In this document: one piece after another, positions 25,414 to 34,293 of the stretch
Layout of the letters: each line of letters begins with the position of its first letter
How positions within the stretch are numbered: position 1 is the stretch's first letter
Assembly (NCBI GenBank): GCA_025463005.1
Contig: JAOAPR010000012.1
Coordinates: 1-64,000, forward strand
DNA: 64,000 nt
DNA from: Bryobacterales bacterium
GTDB lineage: Bacteria > Acidobacteriota > Terriglobia > Bryobacterales > Bryobacteraceae
Direction: 5' to 3'
The notes under the pieces: generated by a model
Told to the model about the DNA's origin: nothing
What the model saw: only the letters and a program-made list of their open reading frames with translations
Databases searched by the model: none
Program-made: the position numbers and the translations under genes

Positions 25414-26958
25414 ATGCGCCTGTTTCTCCTCGCCGCCCTCGCGGCGTCGCTCTATGCCCAAGCCCCCGATTCGGCAAAATGCTCCGGCACACCCAAGCCT
25501 TTTTCTCCTGGCTCAGGCGATTGGAACGGATGGGGCGTGGACGCAACCGGCTCGCGCTTTCAGCCGACACCCGGTCTGACCGCGGCGGATGTGCCCAACC
25601 TCAAACTCAAATGGGCATTCGCGTTTCCGGGCGTTGTCAATCAGCGAAATCAAGCGCAGCCTGTCATCGTCAGTGGCCGCGTATTTGTCGGGAGCGCGGC
25701 GGGCACTGTCTTTTCGCTCGATGCCACTACCGGCTGTACCTACTGGACCTACGATGCCGGAAACATCACTCGCACCGCGATTCAAATCGTAAAACCAGTA
25801 GGTGACACCCGCTGGATCGCGTACTTCGGCGATAGCGGCGGAACCGCTCACGCAGTGGACGCGCAAACCGGCCAGCTCGTTTGGAAAACGAAGGTCGACG
25901 ATTTCCCGCTGGCCCGCGTCACCGGCTCCCCGGTGTATTACAACGGCCGATTATATGTTCCAATGTCCTCCGGCGAGGAGATCGGATCGGGAGCCGCCAA
26001 GTATGAATGCTGCAAGTTCCGCGGCAGCCTGTCAGCGCTCGACGCGCGCACCGGCAGCATCATTTGGAAGACTTACACCATCCCCGATCCGGCCAAGCAG
26101 TACAAGACTGGGGCTGACGGCACTAAGCTTTTCGGACCAGCGGGCGCAAGCCTTTGGTCAGCGCCTGTCATTGACGAAAAGCGCAAGAGGATCTATATCG
26201 GCAGCGGCAATTCGTACACCGGAATTGAACTGCCCACCACTGATGCAATTCTGGCCTTCGATCTGGAGACCGGCAGCCTGCTCTGGTCGAACCAGGTGAC
26301 GCCTGGCGACAACTGGGTTCCGGGTTGCCCCCGCAGCGCTCTGTGCCCGGAGAATCCCGGCGACGATTACGATTTTGGAAGCTCGACCGTGTTGCGCACC
26401 GTGGGCGGGCGCGACGTGATTCTCGCGAGTCAGAAATCGGGCGTGGTCTACGCCCTGGATCCGGAACAGCGCGGCAGGGTTCTCTGGAAGACTCGTTTGG
26501 GCGTGGGGAACGGCTTGATGGGCGGCATCGGCTGGGGCATGGCCGCGGAAGGGCAGATCGTGTACGCCGCGATCGCCGATATCAACAAGCCCGACGGGAC
26601 TCCCGGACTCTACGCCCTGCGCGTCGATACAGGTGAAAAGGTCTGGAGCACGCCGGCTCCGCAGGGCGCAGGCAATCGGGCGCAGGCCGCGGCGGTTTCC
26701 GCTATGCCTGGGATCGCTTTTTCCGCGTCCTTTGGAGGACACCTCCGGGCATATTCTACGAAGAACGGCGAGATCGTGTGGGATTTCGACGCCGCTCAGA
26801 CGTTCCCCGCAGTCAACGGCATCCCAGCTCAGGGTGGAGCGTTTAACGGCGGCGGCCCGGCCATCGCCAACGGCATGGTGGTCGCAACATCTGGGTACGC
26901 ATTTGCGGGCGGACAGGGCGGCAATGTACTGCTGGCGTTTTCGGTGGACGGGAAATAA
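25414..26958 (+). CDS. Secreted PQQ-type beta-propeller protein (polyvinyl-alcohol-dehydrogenase-like)
   Basis: 514 residues with a Sec signal peptide (~1-16, ending LYAQ). Repeated propeller blades carry the tryptophan-docking pattern (YWTYDAGN, LDARTGSIIWKT, VDTGEKVWS, KNGEIVWDFD). A vicinal disulfide candidate C199-C200 (YECCKFRG) matches the paired cysteines that sit over PQQ in quinoprotein dehydrogenases. The propeller and GCTYW context resemble polyvinyl alcohol dehydrogenase, but no heme CxxCH is present, so an external electron acceptor is needed. The substrate is unknown; it is probably an alcohol oxidised in the periplasm. Its stop abuts the convergent stop of the next gene with no spacer. 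Confidence 0.87.
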   Translation: MRLFLLAALAASLYAQAPDSAKCSGTPKPFSPGSGDWNGWGVDATGSRFQPTPGLTAADVPNLKLKWAFAFPGVVNQRNQAQPVIVSGRVFVGSAAGTVFSLDATTGCTYWTYDAGNITRTAIQIVKPVGDTRWIAYFGDSGGTAHAVDAQTGQLVWKTKVDDFPLARVTGSPVYYNGRLYVPMSSGEEIGSGAAKYECCKFRGSLSALDARTGSIIWKTYTIPDPAKQYKTGADGTKLFGPAGASLWSAPVIDEKRKRIYIGSGNSYTGIELPTTDAILAFDLETGSLLWSNQVTPGDNWVPGCPRSALCPENPGDDYDFGSSTVLRTVGGRDVILASQKSGVVYALDPEQRGRVLWKTRLGVGNGLMGGIGWGMAAEGQIVYAAIADINKPDGTPGLYALRVDTGEKVWSTPAPQGAGNRAQAAAVSAMPGIAFSASFGGHLRAYSTKNGEIVWDFDAAQTFPAVNGIPAQGGAFNGGGPAIANGMVVATSGYAFAGGQGGNVLLAFSVDGK

Positions 26959-27612
26959 CTATCGCTTAATTGGGGGCAGCTCGCTAGTTGCGTTCGGAAC
27001 GTGCTGGTCGACCGCGCGCAGCATGATGGCGGCCATTGCGTAGTCACCCATGATCGCCGTGAGCTCGAACATCCCCTGCTTGCCGAATGTGTCGACTACC
27101 TTGGCGTACAACTCGGGGCTGACGTTACGATCGTGGAAAATCGCGCGGCCGAATCGAATCACCAGCGCGTCTTTCTCCGGCAGACCGTCCAGAGGCCGGT
27201 TGAATTTGATCGCGTCGATGGTCTTCTGGTCCACATTGGCGCGCTTGGCGCCGGCCTCGTGCGAGGTCCACTCGTAATTCTCATCGAACTCGCGCGCGGC
27301 GATCAGCGTGCAGATCTGGAACACCGCGGGTCCGACGACGGTGTTGCGCAGATACTGGTTGAGCTGGTTCATGGGAAGCGCGACCCCCGGACTATAGAGG
27401 GACGTCGCCGCCGGCCCCAAGGGCGGAGTGGCCCGCTCCTTACCGTTCGCATCCTTGCCGACGACAGCGTCATAAACGCGCAGTGCATCGCCACTAAGCT
27501 GCTCGCGCTTCATCAAGGGCAGACGGGAGAAAGACTGCGGATCGATCTCGGCAGGAAGCTTCTGAGCCTGTACTGCCAACGCGAAAATGCAGACAACCAG
27601 AACAGTTCGCAT
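26959..27612 (-). CDS. Exported carboxymuconolactone decarboxylase-family protein
   Basis: 217 residues with a signal peptide (~1-16, AVQA-QK). The core block EWTSHEAGAKRANV (~115-128) carries the E-W-H pattern of the gamma-carboxymuconolactone decarboxylase subfamily. The paired cysteines of AhpD peroxidases are missing, so peroxidase activity is unlikely. Acidobacterial genomes hold many exported members of unknown function. It is tail-to-tail with the propeller gene and 9 bases downstream of the isomerase gene, with which it is probably co-transcribed. Confidence 0.85.
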   Translation of the reverse strand: MRTVLVVCIFALAVQAQKLPAEIDPQSFSRLPLMKREQLSGDALRVYDAVVGKDANGKERATPPLGPAATSLYSPGVALPMNQLNQYLRNTVVGPAVFQICTLIAAREFDENYEWTSHEAGAKRANVDQKTIDAIKFNRPLDGLPEKDALVIRFGRAIFHDRNVSPELYAKVVDTFGKQGMFELTAIMGDYAMAAIMLRAVDQHVPNATSELPPIKR

Positions 27613-27621
27613 AGCTCCCTG

Positions 27622-28494
27622 TTAGACGTCCATGATCTCGATCGCCCGCTTCAGGCTCTGCACCGGATCGTGGCCCATCGCGGGACGGTACTCGTGCGAA
27701 ACATAGCCGGTGAATCCTGAATCCACGATTGCCTGCGCGATGAAGCGGTAATTGAGCTCCTGCGTCTCGTCGATCTCATGCCGGTCCGGAACGCCACCAG
27801 TGTGAAAGTGCGAAATATACTGGATGTTTTCGCGGATGTTGTGCACCACGTCGCCGTCCATGATTTGCACGTGGTAAATATCGAACAGCATCTTGACGCG
27901 CGGCGAGTTCACGCGCTTGACGACGCCCACTCCCCAGGCCAAGTGATCGCAAATCTGGTCCCAGCGTCCGATGCTGCTGTCCATGAACTTGCTGTTCATG
28001 ATTTCCATGCAAACAGTCACCTGTTTGTCCTCGGCGTGGGCCTTTATCCGATTGAAGAATGCCACGGCGTTATCGGCGCCTTCTTCGTAAGACATGCCCC
28101 TGCGCTGGCCGCCGACCGTGATCATGTTCGGGCAGCCCCCCGCGGCGCACTGGTCGATGTTCGCGCTCACGGATTTCTCCAGGTCGTTGTGAAATTCCTT
28201 GCGGATGATGCCGTTCTCGAAGCTCACGCCGCCGGTGGCTCCCATCAGCGGCTTCAGGCCGTATTTCTTGAGGGTGGGCCAGTCATTGGGACCGATCAGA
28301 TCGAATCCGTGAATGCCCTGTTCCGCCGCGATGCGGCACATGTCGTCGAAAGGCATGCTGGCGGGAAAATTGGTGCGCATGCAACCTTGCTTAATGCGGT
28401 TTTTGCGCTTGACCGCGGTCGGAGCCTGGGCCGCGACACCGCCTGTGGCGGCCAGACCGGCGGCCACGGTGCTTACGAAGTCTCTACGTTTCAT
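27622..28494 (-). CDS. Tat-exported sugar isomerase / hydroxypyruvate isomerase-like protein
   Basis: 290 residues. A twin-arginine leader (KRRDFVSTVAAGLAATGGVAAQ) precedes a xylose-isomerase-like TIM barrel. Metal-site segments typical of the family are visible: CMEIMNS (Glu), FDIYHVQIMDGD (Asp/His), HFHTGGVPDRHEIDE (His/Asp) and SHEYRPA (Glu). That pattern is shared by hydroxypyruvate isomerase, tagatose epimerase and inosose-processing enzymes; the substrate cannot be chosen from sequence. It probably acts in the periplasm. It may form an operon with the CMD-family gene downstream. Confidence 0.87.
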   Translation of the reverse strand: MKRRDFVSTVAAGLAATGGVAAQAPTAVKRKNRIKQGCMRTNFPASMPFDDMCRIAAEQGIHGFDLIGPNDWPTLKKYGLKPLMGATGGVSFENGIIRKEFHNDLEKSVSANIDQCAAGGCPNMITVGGQRRGMSYEEGADNAVAFFNRIKAHAEDKQVTVCMEIMNSKFMDSSIGRWDQICDHLAWGVGVVKRVNSPRVKMLFDIYHVQIMDGDVVHNIRENIQYISHFHTGGVPDRHEIDETQELNYRFIAQAIVDSGFTGYVSHEYRPAMGHDPVQSLKRAIEIMDV

Positions 28495-28517
28495 CGTTAT
28501 AACTATACCCCCGCTGC

Positions 28518-28523
28518 ATTATA
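28518..28523 (-). promoter_or_regulatory. Putative -10 element for the Tat-exported isomerase
   Basis: A perfect TATAAT on the minus strand lies 23 bases before the isomerase ATG, predicting a leader of about 17 bases. The -35 region is weak (CTCCCA). Confidence 0.3.
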
Positions 28524-28601
28524 CTCACTAAGTCGTGATCTGGGAGCATCGTTGTGGTCCAGAGTCAGGCTAACCGGCGCCCACATTGGTTATCGTTGTA
28601 G

Positions 28602-28621
28602 GGGCGAGGCATGCCTCGCCC
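28602..28621. repeat. Perfect 20-bp palindrome at the acyl-CoA ligase start
   Basis: The ten bases GGGCGAGGCA at 28602-28611 are followed at once by their exact reverse complement (28612-28621), preceded by TTGTAG. It ends four bases before the preferred ATG of the ligase gene, and an alternative ATG (28611) lies at its centre. Palindromes of this GC-rich kind are common as dispersed REP-like elements; it could also bind a dimeric regulator. Confidence 0.7.
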
Positions 28622-28625
28622 TCCC

Positions 28626-30059
28626 ATGAATCTTCGCAACTGGTTCGACACCTCATTTCGTCTGCGCCGGTCTGAACCGGCGCTCGAATGGAAGGACGCG
28701 ACTTACACCTTCGGCGATATCGACGCGCGCAGCAATCGCATGGCCCGTGCCCTGGCGGCTCGCGGGCTTGAGCGCGGCGACCGGCTCGGCGTGTACCTGG
28801 CCAACTCGCTCGATTTCGTCGACCTCTATCTCGCCTGCGTCAAGCTGGGCGTCATCTTTGTCCCGGTGAACATTCTTTATCGCGAGCGCGAGCTTTCGCA
28901 CATACTGGGCGACGCCGAGCCCAAGCTGTTCGTCACTGAAAAAGAGCTTCCTGCTTTGCGCGCGGAAGCTGCCGGACAACCTGCCGAACTGCCGGAAACC
29001 CTACTGGATGGCGAATCACCAGCCGCCCTGGTCTATACGTCCGGAACCACAGGCGTTTCGAAAGGTGCGATCCTTACGCACAACAACTTCGCGGTGAACG
29101 CCGCGAGTCTTCTGCAGGCCTGGCGAATCTCGTCTACCGATCGTTTTTTGCTGGCTCTGCCGTTGTTTCACGTCCACGCGCTCGGCAATGGGCTGCACTG
29201 CTGGCTATTTTCGGGATGCCGCATGCGCCTGTTGGAGCGTTTCGAGCACGAAAAGGCGGCGGCCGAGTTTCTGGATTTTCGTCCGACGCTGTTTTTCGGC
29301 GTGCCCACAGTTTACGTGCGGCTGCTGGATATGCCTCCGCAGACCGCGCGCGAAATTGGCCAAGGCATGCGCCTGTTCGTATCCGGCTCGGCGCCCCTGC
29401 CGGCACAGGTGCTTGAAGACTTCCGCACATTGTTCGGGCACACAATTCTCGAGCGCTACGGCATGACTGAAACGCTCATGAATATGTCCAATCCTTACGA
29501 TGGGGAGCGGCGTCCGGGAAGCGTCGGATTTCCGCTCCCGGGAGTGGAGGCGCGCATCGTTGCTCAGGGCGGCGATCACGATGGTCGCGACGTGCCCGAT
29601 GGGGAAACCGGCGAGCTGTATCTCAAAGGTCCGAACGTGTTCCCCGGATACTGGCGGCGGGACGATGCCACCCGCGCCGCGTTCGTCGACGGCTGGTTCA
29701 AGACCGGCGATCTGGCACAGCGAGCGCCCGACCGCTACTACACGTTGTGTGGACGCCGCAGCGATCTGATCATTTCCGGCGGGTTCAACATTTATCCGCG
29801 CGAAATCGAGGAGTTCCTCATGGAACAGCCTGAAGTCGCCGAAGCCGCGGTGGCGGCTGAACCCGATCGCGTGCGGGGCGAAGTGCCCGTGGCGTATGTA
29901 GTCCCGCACGACGACTGCGACACCTCCGTGCTTGAAGCCCGCTGCCGCGAAAATTTCGCCTCCTTCAAGTGCCCGCGGCGCTTCGTAGTGGTCGATAAGC
30001 TTCCCCGCAACGCCCTGGGCAAAGTGCAAAAACATCTCCTGGGAGCCGCCGCGCGGTGA
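28626..30059 (+). CDS. AMP-forming acyl-CoA synthetase (malonyl-CoA-synthetase-like)
   Basis: ATG 28626 is preferred over ATG 28611, which lies inside a palindrome. The 477 residues carry the adenylate-forming signature YTSGTTGVSKGA (P-loop), the A5-type ERYGMTET, the A7/A8 hinge KTGDLA and GRRSDLIISGGFNIYP, and the C-terminal catalytic Lys in PRNALGKVQK. RYGMTET and the compact length resemble MatB-type malonyl or other short dicarboxylate-CoA ligases, but specificity is not provable here. Its TGA overlaps the GTG of glycogen synthase, so the two are co-translated, an unusual pairing. Confidence 0.9.
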   Translation: MNLRNWFDTSFRLRRSEPALEWKDATYTFGDIDARSNRMARALAARGLERGDRLGVYLANSLDFVDLYLACVKLGVIFVPVNILYRERELSHILGDAEPKLFVTEKELPALRAEAAGQPAELPETLLDGESPAALVYTSGTTGVSKGAILTHNNFAVNAASLLQAWRISSTDRFLLALPLFHVHALGNGLHCWLFSGCRMRLLERFEHEKAAAEFLDFRPTLFFGVPTVYVRLLDMPPQTAREIGQGMRLFVSGSAPLPAQVLEDFRTLFGHTILERYGMTETLMNMSNPYDGERRPGSVGFPLPGVEARIVAQGGDHDGRDVPDGETGELYLKGPNVFPGYWRRDDATRAAFVDGWFKTGDLAQRAPDRYYTLCGRRSDLIISGGFNIYPREIEEFLMEQPEVAEAAVAAEPDRVRGEVPVAYVVPHDDCDTSVLEARCRENFASFKCPRRFVVVDKLPRNALGKVQKHLLGAAAR

Positions 30060-31477
30060 AGATCCTGATGGTGGCCTCAGAGGCCACTCCTTTCGCCAAG
30101 ACGGGCGGGCTGGCGGACGTCCTGGGATCGCTGCCGCCGGCCTTGGTTCGCTTAGGCGACGAGGTCGGCGTGGTCCTGCCCAAATACCGCATCGCCGAAA
30201 CTTCCGGAGCAGAGCCGGTGTGGCTGGCGATGCCGCTGTGGGTGGGCCCGCACGCTTATTCGGCCGATATTCATCGCCTGATCCACCGCGGCGTACATTA
30301 TTTTTTCTTGGATTGCCCGCCGCTCTATGATCGTCCGGAGATTTACGGGACCTACCCCGACAATCACATCCGGTTTGCGCTGTTGAGCCAGGCCGCGCTG
30401 GGGATCGCTCGCGACATTTTCCGGCCAGCCGTGCTGCACGCGCATGACTGGCAGGCTGGCCTGCTGGCGCTATACCTGCGGACCACGTTCGCGGGCGATC
30501 CTACGTTTTTCGGCCTGCGCTCTCTGCTGACCATCCACAATCTGGGCTATCAGGGAAATTTTCCGGGTACCGCGTTTGCGGATCTTGGCCTGGATCCGGG
30601 AATGTACAATCCGGGCGGCGTGGAATTTTGGGGTTACGTCAGCTTTCTTAAGGCCGGGATTATTTGGTCGGACGGCATTAACACGGTCAGCCCCACCTAC
30701 GCGCGCGAGATTCAAACTCCGGAATATGGGTTCGGCATGGATGGCCTGTTGCGCGATCACGCGAGCAAGTTGAGCGGGATTCTCAACGGGGTCGATTACG
30801 AAGAGTGGAATCCCGAAACCGGGCCGCATCAAGTCGCGCACTATTCCGCGAGCGATCTTTCCGGCAAGCTTGTATCGAAAAAAGCCCTGCTCGCAGAGGT
30901 GGGTTTGCCAGCGAATGCCAAGCGGCCGCTGATTGGAATCGTGTCGCGCTTGGCCGATCAAAAAGGATTCGACCTGGTGGAAGAAATCGCTGACTGGCTG
31001 GCAGATCAGGATCTGGCGATAGTAGTGCTCGGCTCCGGTCAAAAGAAATACGAGGATATGTTTCGCCAGCTCGCCACCGTGCGGCCGGAGAAGTTAGCGG
31101 TGCGAATCGGCTACGACGACGCACTGGCGCATCGTATCGAAGCCGGGGCAGACATGTTCCTGATGCCGTCGAAATATGAACCGTGCGGCCTTAGCCAGAT
31201 GTACAGCCTGCGTTACGGAACGGTGCCGATTGTTCGGGCCACTGGCGGCTTGGAGGACACAGTCGATGAGGACACCGGCTTCAAGTTCATCGAATATGCC
31301 CCGGAGGCGCTGAGGGACGCGATCGATCAGGCCTTGCAAGCGTTCGCAAATCGCGAATCGTGGACGGTGCGGATGCGCCGGGGAATGGCGAAGGACTTTT
31401 CATGGAACACGTCCGCGGCGGAATATCAACGTTTGTACCGCTCCCTCTGGGAGCTTCAAAGCCGCGTGCAGTTATAA
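30056..31477 (+). CDS. glgA: Glycogen (starch) synthase
   Basis: 473 residues, the usual GlgA length. The N-terminal KTGGLADV (K15) binds ADP-glucose. HAHDWQAGLLALYL, TIHNLGYQG, VSRLADQKGFDLV and the C-terminal MPSKYEPCGLSQMYSLRYGTVPIVRATGGLEDTVDE (quoted in part from ~380) are all canonical GT5 blocks. It transfers glucose from ADP-glucose to a growing alpha-1,4-glucan. It starts with GTG in a 4-base overlap with the upstream ligase and converges with the DUF4337 gene with a 6-base tail overlap. Confidence 0.97.
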   Translation: MKILMVASEATPFAKTGGLADVLGSLPPALVRLGDEVGVVLPKYRIAETSGAEPVWLAMPLWVGPHAYSADIHRLIHRGVHYFFLDCPPLYDRPEIYGTYPDNHIRFALLSQAALGIARDIFRPAVLHAHDWQAGLLALYLRTTFAGDPTFFGLRSLLTIHNLGYQGNFPGTAFADLGLDPGMYNPGGVEFWGYVSFLKAGIIWSDGINTVSPTYAREIQTPEYGFGMDGLLRDHASKLSGILNGVDYEEWNPETGPHQVAHYSASDLSGKLVSKKALLAEVGLPANAKRPLIGIVSRLADQKGFDLVEEIADWLADQDLAIVVLGSGQKKYEDMFRQLATVRPEKLAVRIGYDDALAHRIEAGADMFLMPSKYEPCGLSQMYSLRYGTVPIVRATGGLEDTVDEDTGFKFIEYAPEALRDAIDQALQAFANRESWTVRMRRGMAKDFSWNTSAAEYQRLYRSLWELQSRVQL

Positions 31478-31996
31478 GAACACGCCTGACACGGCCACCC
31501 CGCAGCCCAGAACCCCAAACACCACGCTGAGACCAGGAAACAGTTTCTTGCGCGAAATGAAGTACAAGGACGCCATCACTACGCCGATTTCAAGCATCCC
31601 CTCGCCTATGTCGTAGCGGAGCGCTCGGGCTTCGGTGTGAAGCGTCTCTTCCTCCTTTTTCTTGGCTTCTTCTTCGATGTCCTTGCTTTCCTTCGCGTAC
31701 CGCTTTTCCTCCGTCTCGTAGCGAGACAGGACCTGCTCCGCGCCCGTCTTATCGCGGCCCAGCAGGCTCACCAGATCGACGCCCAGTTCCAGGCTGTGAA
31801 ACTTGATGCGTTTGGATTGATAAAATGACCATTGATCGTTGGCTTCGGTTTTCTCGACGACGGCCATCGTATGGGCGCGGTGAGACGCGATTGAGACCAC
31901 GGCCAGAGCCACGGCCAGGACCGCGGCCAGCACGCCTACCTTTTGTCCCACCGGGTCGGATGCGGCGCCTTCGGCTTTAAATTCGATTTCAGGCAT
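31472..31996 (-). CDS. DUF4337 domain protein
   Basis: 174 residues. A membrane segment at ~20-38 (VGVLAAVLAVALAVVSIA) is followed by the family block EKTEANDQWSFYQSKRIKFH, then a charged coiled coil (~85-125: KRYAKESKDIEEEAKKKEE), then two C-terminal membrane segments (~130-174). Function of the family is unknown. It is monocistronic; its 3' end overlaps glgA by 6 bases on the other strand. Confidence 0.85.
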   Translation of the reverse strand: MPEIEFKAEGAASDPVGQKVGVLAAVLAVALAVVSIASHRAHTMAVVEKTEANDQWSFYQSKRIKFHSLELGVDLVSLLGRDKTGAEQVLSRYETEEKRYAKESKDIEEEAKKKEEETLHTEARALRYDIGEGMLEIGVVMASLYFISRKKLFPGLSVVFGVLGCGVAVSGVFL

Positions 31997-32118
31997 ATCT
32001 GTATTCAGGATAGCGGTGGCCCGCCAGCGTTGCCCGGGCCGGTTCCGCCCAGAGTTGCATCTTGCGGGCCTGATCCAGCATCATAACTAATGGACCTCAA
32101 GGGAGATACGAAAGAAAC

Positions 32119-32463
32119 ATGGCTGCTGAAAACACCCTGATTTTTACTGACATTGCTTTTGACCAGGAAGTACTGAGCTCTGAGACACCCGTGTTGGTGG
32201 ACTTTTGGGCGCCCTGGTGTGGCCCCTGTAAAGCTATGGCCCCCACTGTAGATGCCATTGCCACAGAGTTCGTCGGCAAGATTAAGGTAGGAAAGATGAA
32301 TACGGACGACAATCCCGGTACGGCGATGCGCTACGGGATCCGCGGCATCCCCACGTTGCTGCTGTTCAAAGGCGGCCAAGTGGTGGACCAGAGGGTCGGC
32401 GCAATGCCCAAGCCCGAAGTCCTCAAGATGATCGAGCCGCATCTGGCTAAAGTAAGCAGCTAA
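32119..32463 (+). CDS. trxA: Thioredoxin
   Basis: 114 residues with the active site WCGPC (C34, C37), the buried D28-type Asp region VDFWAPW, and cis-Pro in [15 protein letters not shown] general cytoplasmic disulfide reductase. It stands alone, converging with ilvD 7 bases away. An A-rich leader with AGGGAG 13 bases upstream supports the ATG at 32119. Confidence 0.97.
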   Translation: MAAENTLIFTDIAFDQEVLSSETPVLVDFWAPWCGPCKAMAPTVDAIATEFVGKIKVGKMNTDDNPGTAMRYGIRGIPTLLLFKGGQVVDQRVGAMPKPEVLKMIEPHLAKVSS

Positions 32464-32470
32464 GACAGCC

Positions 32471-34123
32471 CTAGCTCGTCACAGCGCCCTGCGCGGCCGA
32501 GCCGACCGAGTTGACGTACTTCCGAAACACGCCCGTAGCATACTTCAGCTCGGGAGCCTTCCAGGCGTTGAACCGGCTCTTCATTTCCTCCGGCGAAACT
32601 TCCAGATCGATGGTTCGTTTCTCCAGGTCGATCGTGATGATGTCGCCTTCGCGCACTGCCGCGATCGGACCTCCCACGAAAGCCTCCGGAGCGATGTGGC
32701 CGATCATGAAACCGCGGGTGGCTCCGCTGAATCGGCCGTCGGTCAGCAGGGCAGTGGTGTCGGCCAAGCCGGCGCCCACGATCGCACTGGTCACTCCCAG
32801 CATTTCGCGCATTCCGGGACCCCCCCGCGGACCTTCGTAACGCACCACAACCACGTCGCCGGCCTTGATCTGCCCGCTGGTAACGGCCTGCATGGCGTCC
32901 TCTTCGCGAGCGAAAATACGAGCTGGTCCGCGATGCGACTTCTTGTCGATCCCGGTCACCTTGATCACGCCACCTTCCGGCGCGAGATTCCCTTTCAGGA
33001 TCACTAGGCCGCCGCTGGCCTTGATCGGGTTGGCGAGCGGACGAATCACTTCCTGACCAGGCGTCTCCTTGGCATCGGCAGCTTCTTCGGCGAAGGTTCG
33101 GCCGGTGACCGTAACCGCATCGCCATGGGCATAGCCGCCATCGCTCAAACGCTTGGCGACCACGGCCCAGCCGCCGGCCTGGTCGACGTCATACGCCACA
33201 AAGCGGCCGGCCGGTTTCAGGTCGAGCATCAGAGGCGTCCGCGCGCTGATCGTCTGGAAATCGTCCATGGTCAGGGGAACGCCGGCCTCGTGGGCCATCG
33301 CCAGCAGGTGCAGCACCGCATTGGTCGATCCGCCGGTCGCGGCCACCGAAGCAATAGCGTTCTCGAAAGCTTGTCGAGTCACGAAATCGCGCGGGCGGCG
33401 CTCGGCGCGCACCGCATCCATTACCACCTGGCCGCATCGGAACGCCACCTGCTGCTTGCGCGGATCCACCTGCGGGACCGATGCAGTGCTCATCGGCGAA
33501 AGACCGATCATTTCCATGACGGTTGCCATGGTGTTGGCGGTGTATTGTCCGCCGCACGCGCCGGCGCCGGGACACGCCGTATTCTCTATGTCCAGAAGTT
33601 CCTTATCGGTGATCAAGTGCGCCGCGTGCTTGCCGACCGCTTCAAACACAGTCTGCACAGTGGAATTATTGGGTCCGGGCATGATCGTGCCGCCGTACAT
33701 CACCACGCCCGGCACATTCAAGCGCAGCAGAGCCATCGCCGCCCCCGGGATGGTTTTGTCGCAGGCGACCAGCGCGACGATGCCATCGAACATGTGGCCG
33801 CGGCCGACCAATTCAATCGAATCGGCAATTAGATCCCGGCTGACAAGCGATGCTTTCATGCCCTCCGTGCCCATGGTCACGCCGTCGCTGATGGCCACGG
33901 TGTTGAATTCCATGGGTGTGCCACCCGCGGCGCGGATACCGGCCTTAACGTGGGTGGCAAGCTCGCGCAGGTTGTAATTGCACGGCATGGTTTCGATCCA
34001 GGTGTTGGCGACTCCGATGATGGGCTTTTTCAGGTCTTCATCGGTGAAGCCGATGGCCTTGAGCATAGCGCGTGCCGGGGCGCGGTCCCGTCCTTGGGTA
34101 ATGGTGTAACTCTGAAGTTTCAT
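32471..34123 (-). CDS. ilvD: Dihydroxy-acid dehydratase
   Basis: ATG 34123 is chosen because GGAAG lies at the right distance and the family start (KLQSYTITQGRDRAPARAML) follows; longer in-frame extensions lack support. 550 residues, normal for IlvD. Fe-S ligand cysteines are C48, C121 (VACDKTIPGAAMA) and C190 (CPGAGACGGQYTANTM). It converts dihydroxyisovalerate and dihydroxymethylvalerate to the 2-keto acids of valine and isoleucine synthesis. No other ilv genes are adjacent. Confidence 0.96.
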   Translation of the reverse strand: MKLQSYTITQGRDRAPARAMLKAIGFTDEDLKKPIIGVANTWIETMPCNYNLRELATHVKAGIRAAGGTPMEFNTVAISDGVTMGTEGMKASLVSRDLIADSIELVGRGHMFDGIVALVACDKTIPGAAMALLRLNVPGVVMYGGTIMPGPNNSTVQTVFEAVGKHAAHLITDKELLDIENTACPGAGACGGQYTANTMATVMEMIGLSPMSTASVPQVDPRKQQVAFRCGQVVMDAVRAERRPRDFVTRQAFENAIASVAATGGSTNAVLHLLAMAHEAGVPLTMDDFQTISARTPLMLDLKPAGRFVAYDVDQAGGWAVVAKRLSDGGYAHGDAVTVTGRTFAEEAADAKETPGQEVIRPLANPIKASGGLVILKGNLAPEGGVIKVTGIDKKSHRGPARIFAREEDAMQAVTSGQIKAGDVVVVRYEGPRGGPGMREMLGVTSAIVGAGLADTTALLTDGRFSGATRGFMIGHIAPEAFVGGPIAAVREGDIITIDLEKRTIDLEVSPEEMKSRFNAWKAPELKYATGVFRKYVNSVGSAAQGAVTS

Positions 34124-34293
34124 GGAAACTTCCATCGTACCGCGGTGTAAACCGAAAAAAATTCTGCAACTGCCAGTAAGATTAGGCCGGGTCGGTTCGT
34201 CTAAACTAGATAAGTAGCCGGGTCGCCGAGGAACTTTCCCTCCCAGGAACTCGTCTTTACAACTTAAAGATCGGCTGTGGAGACCCCAACATC

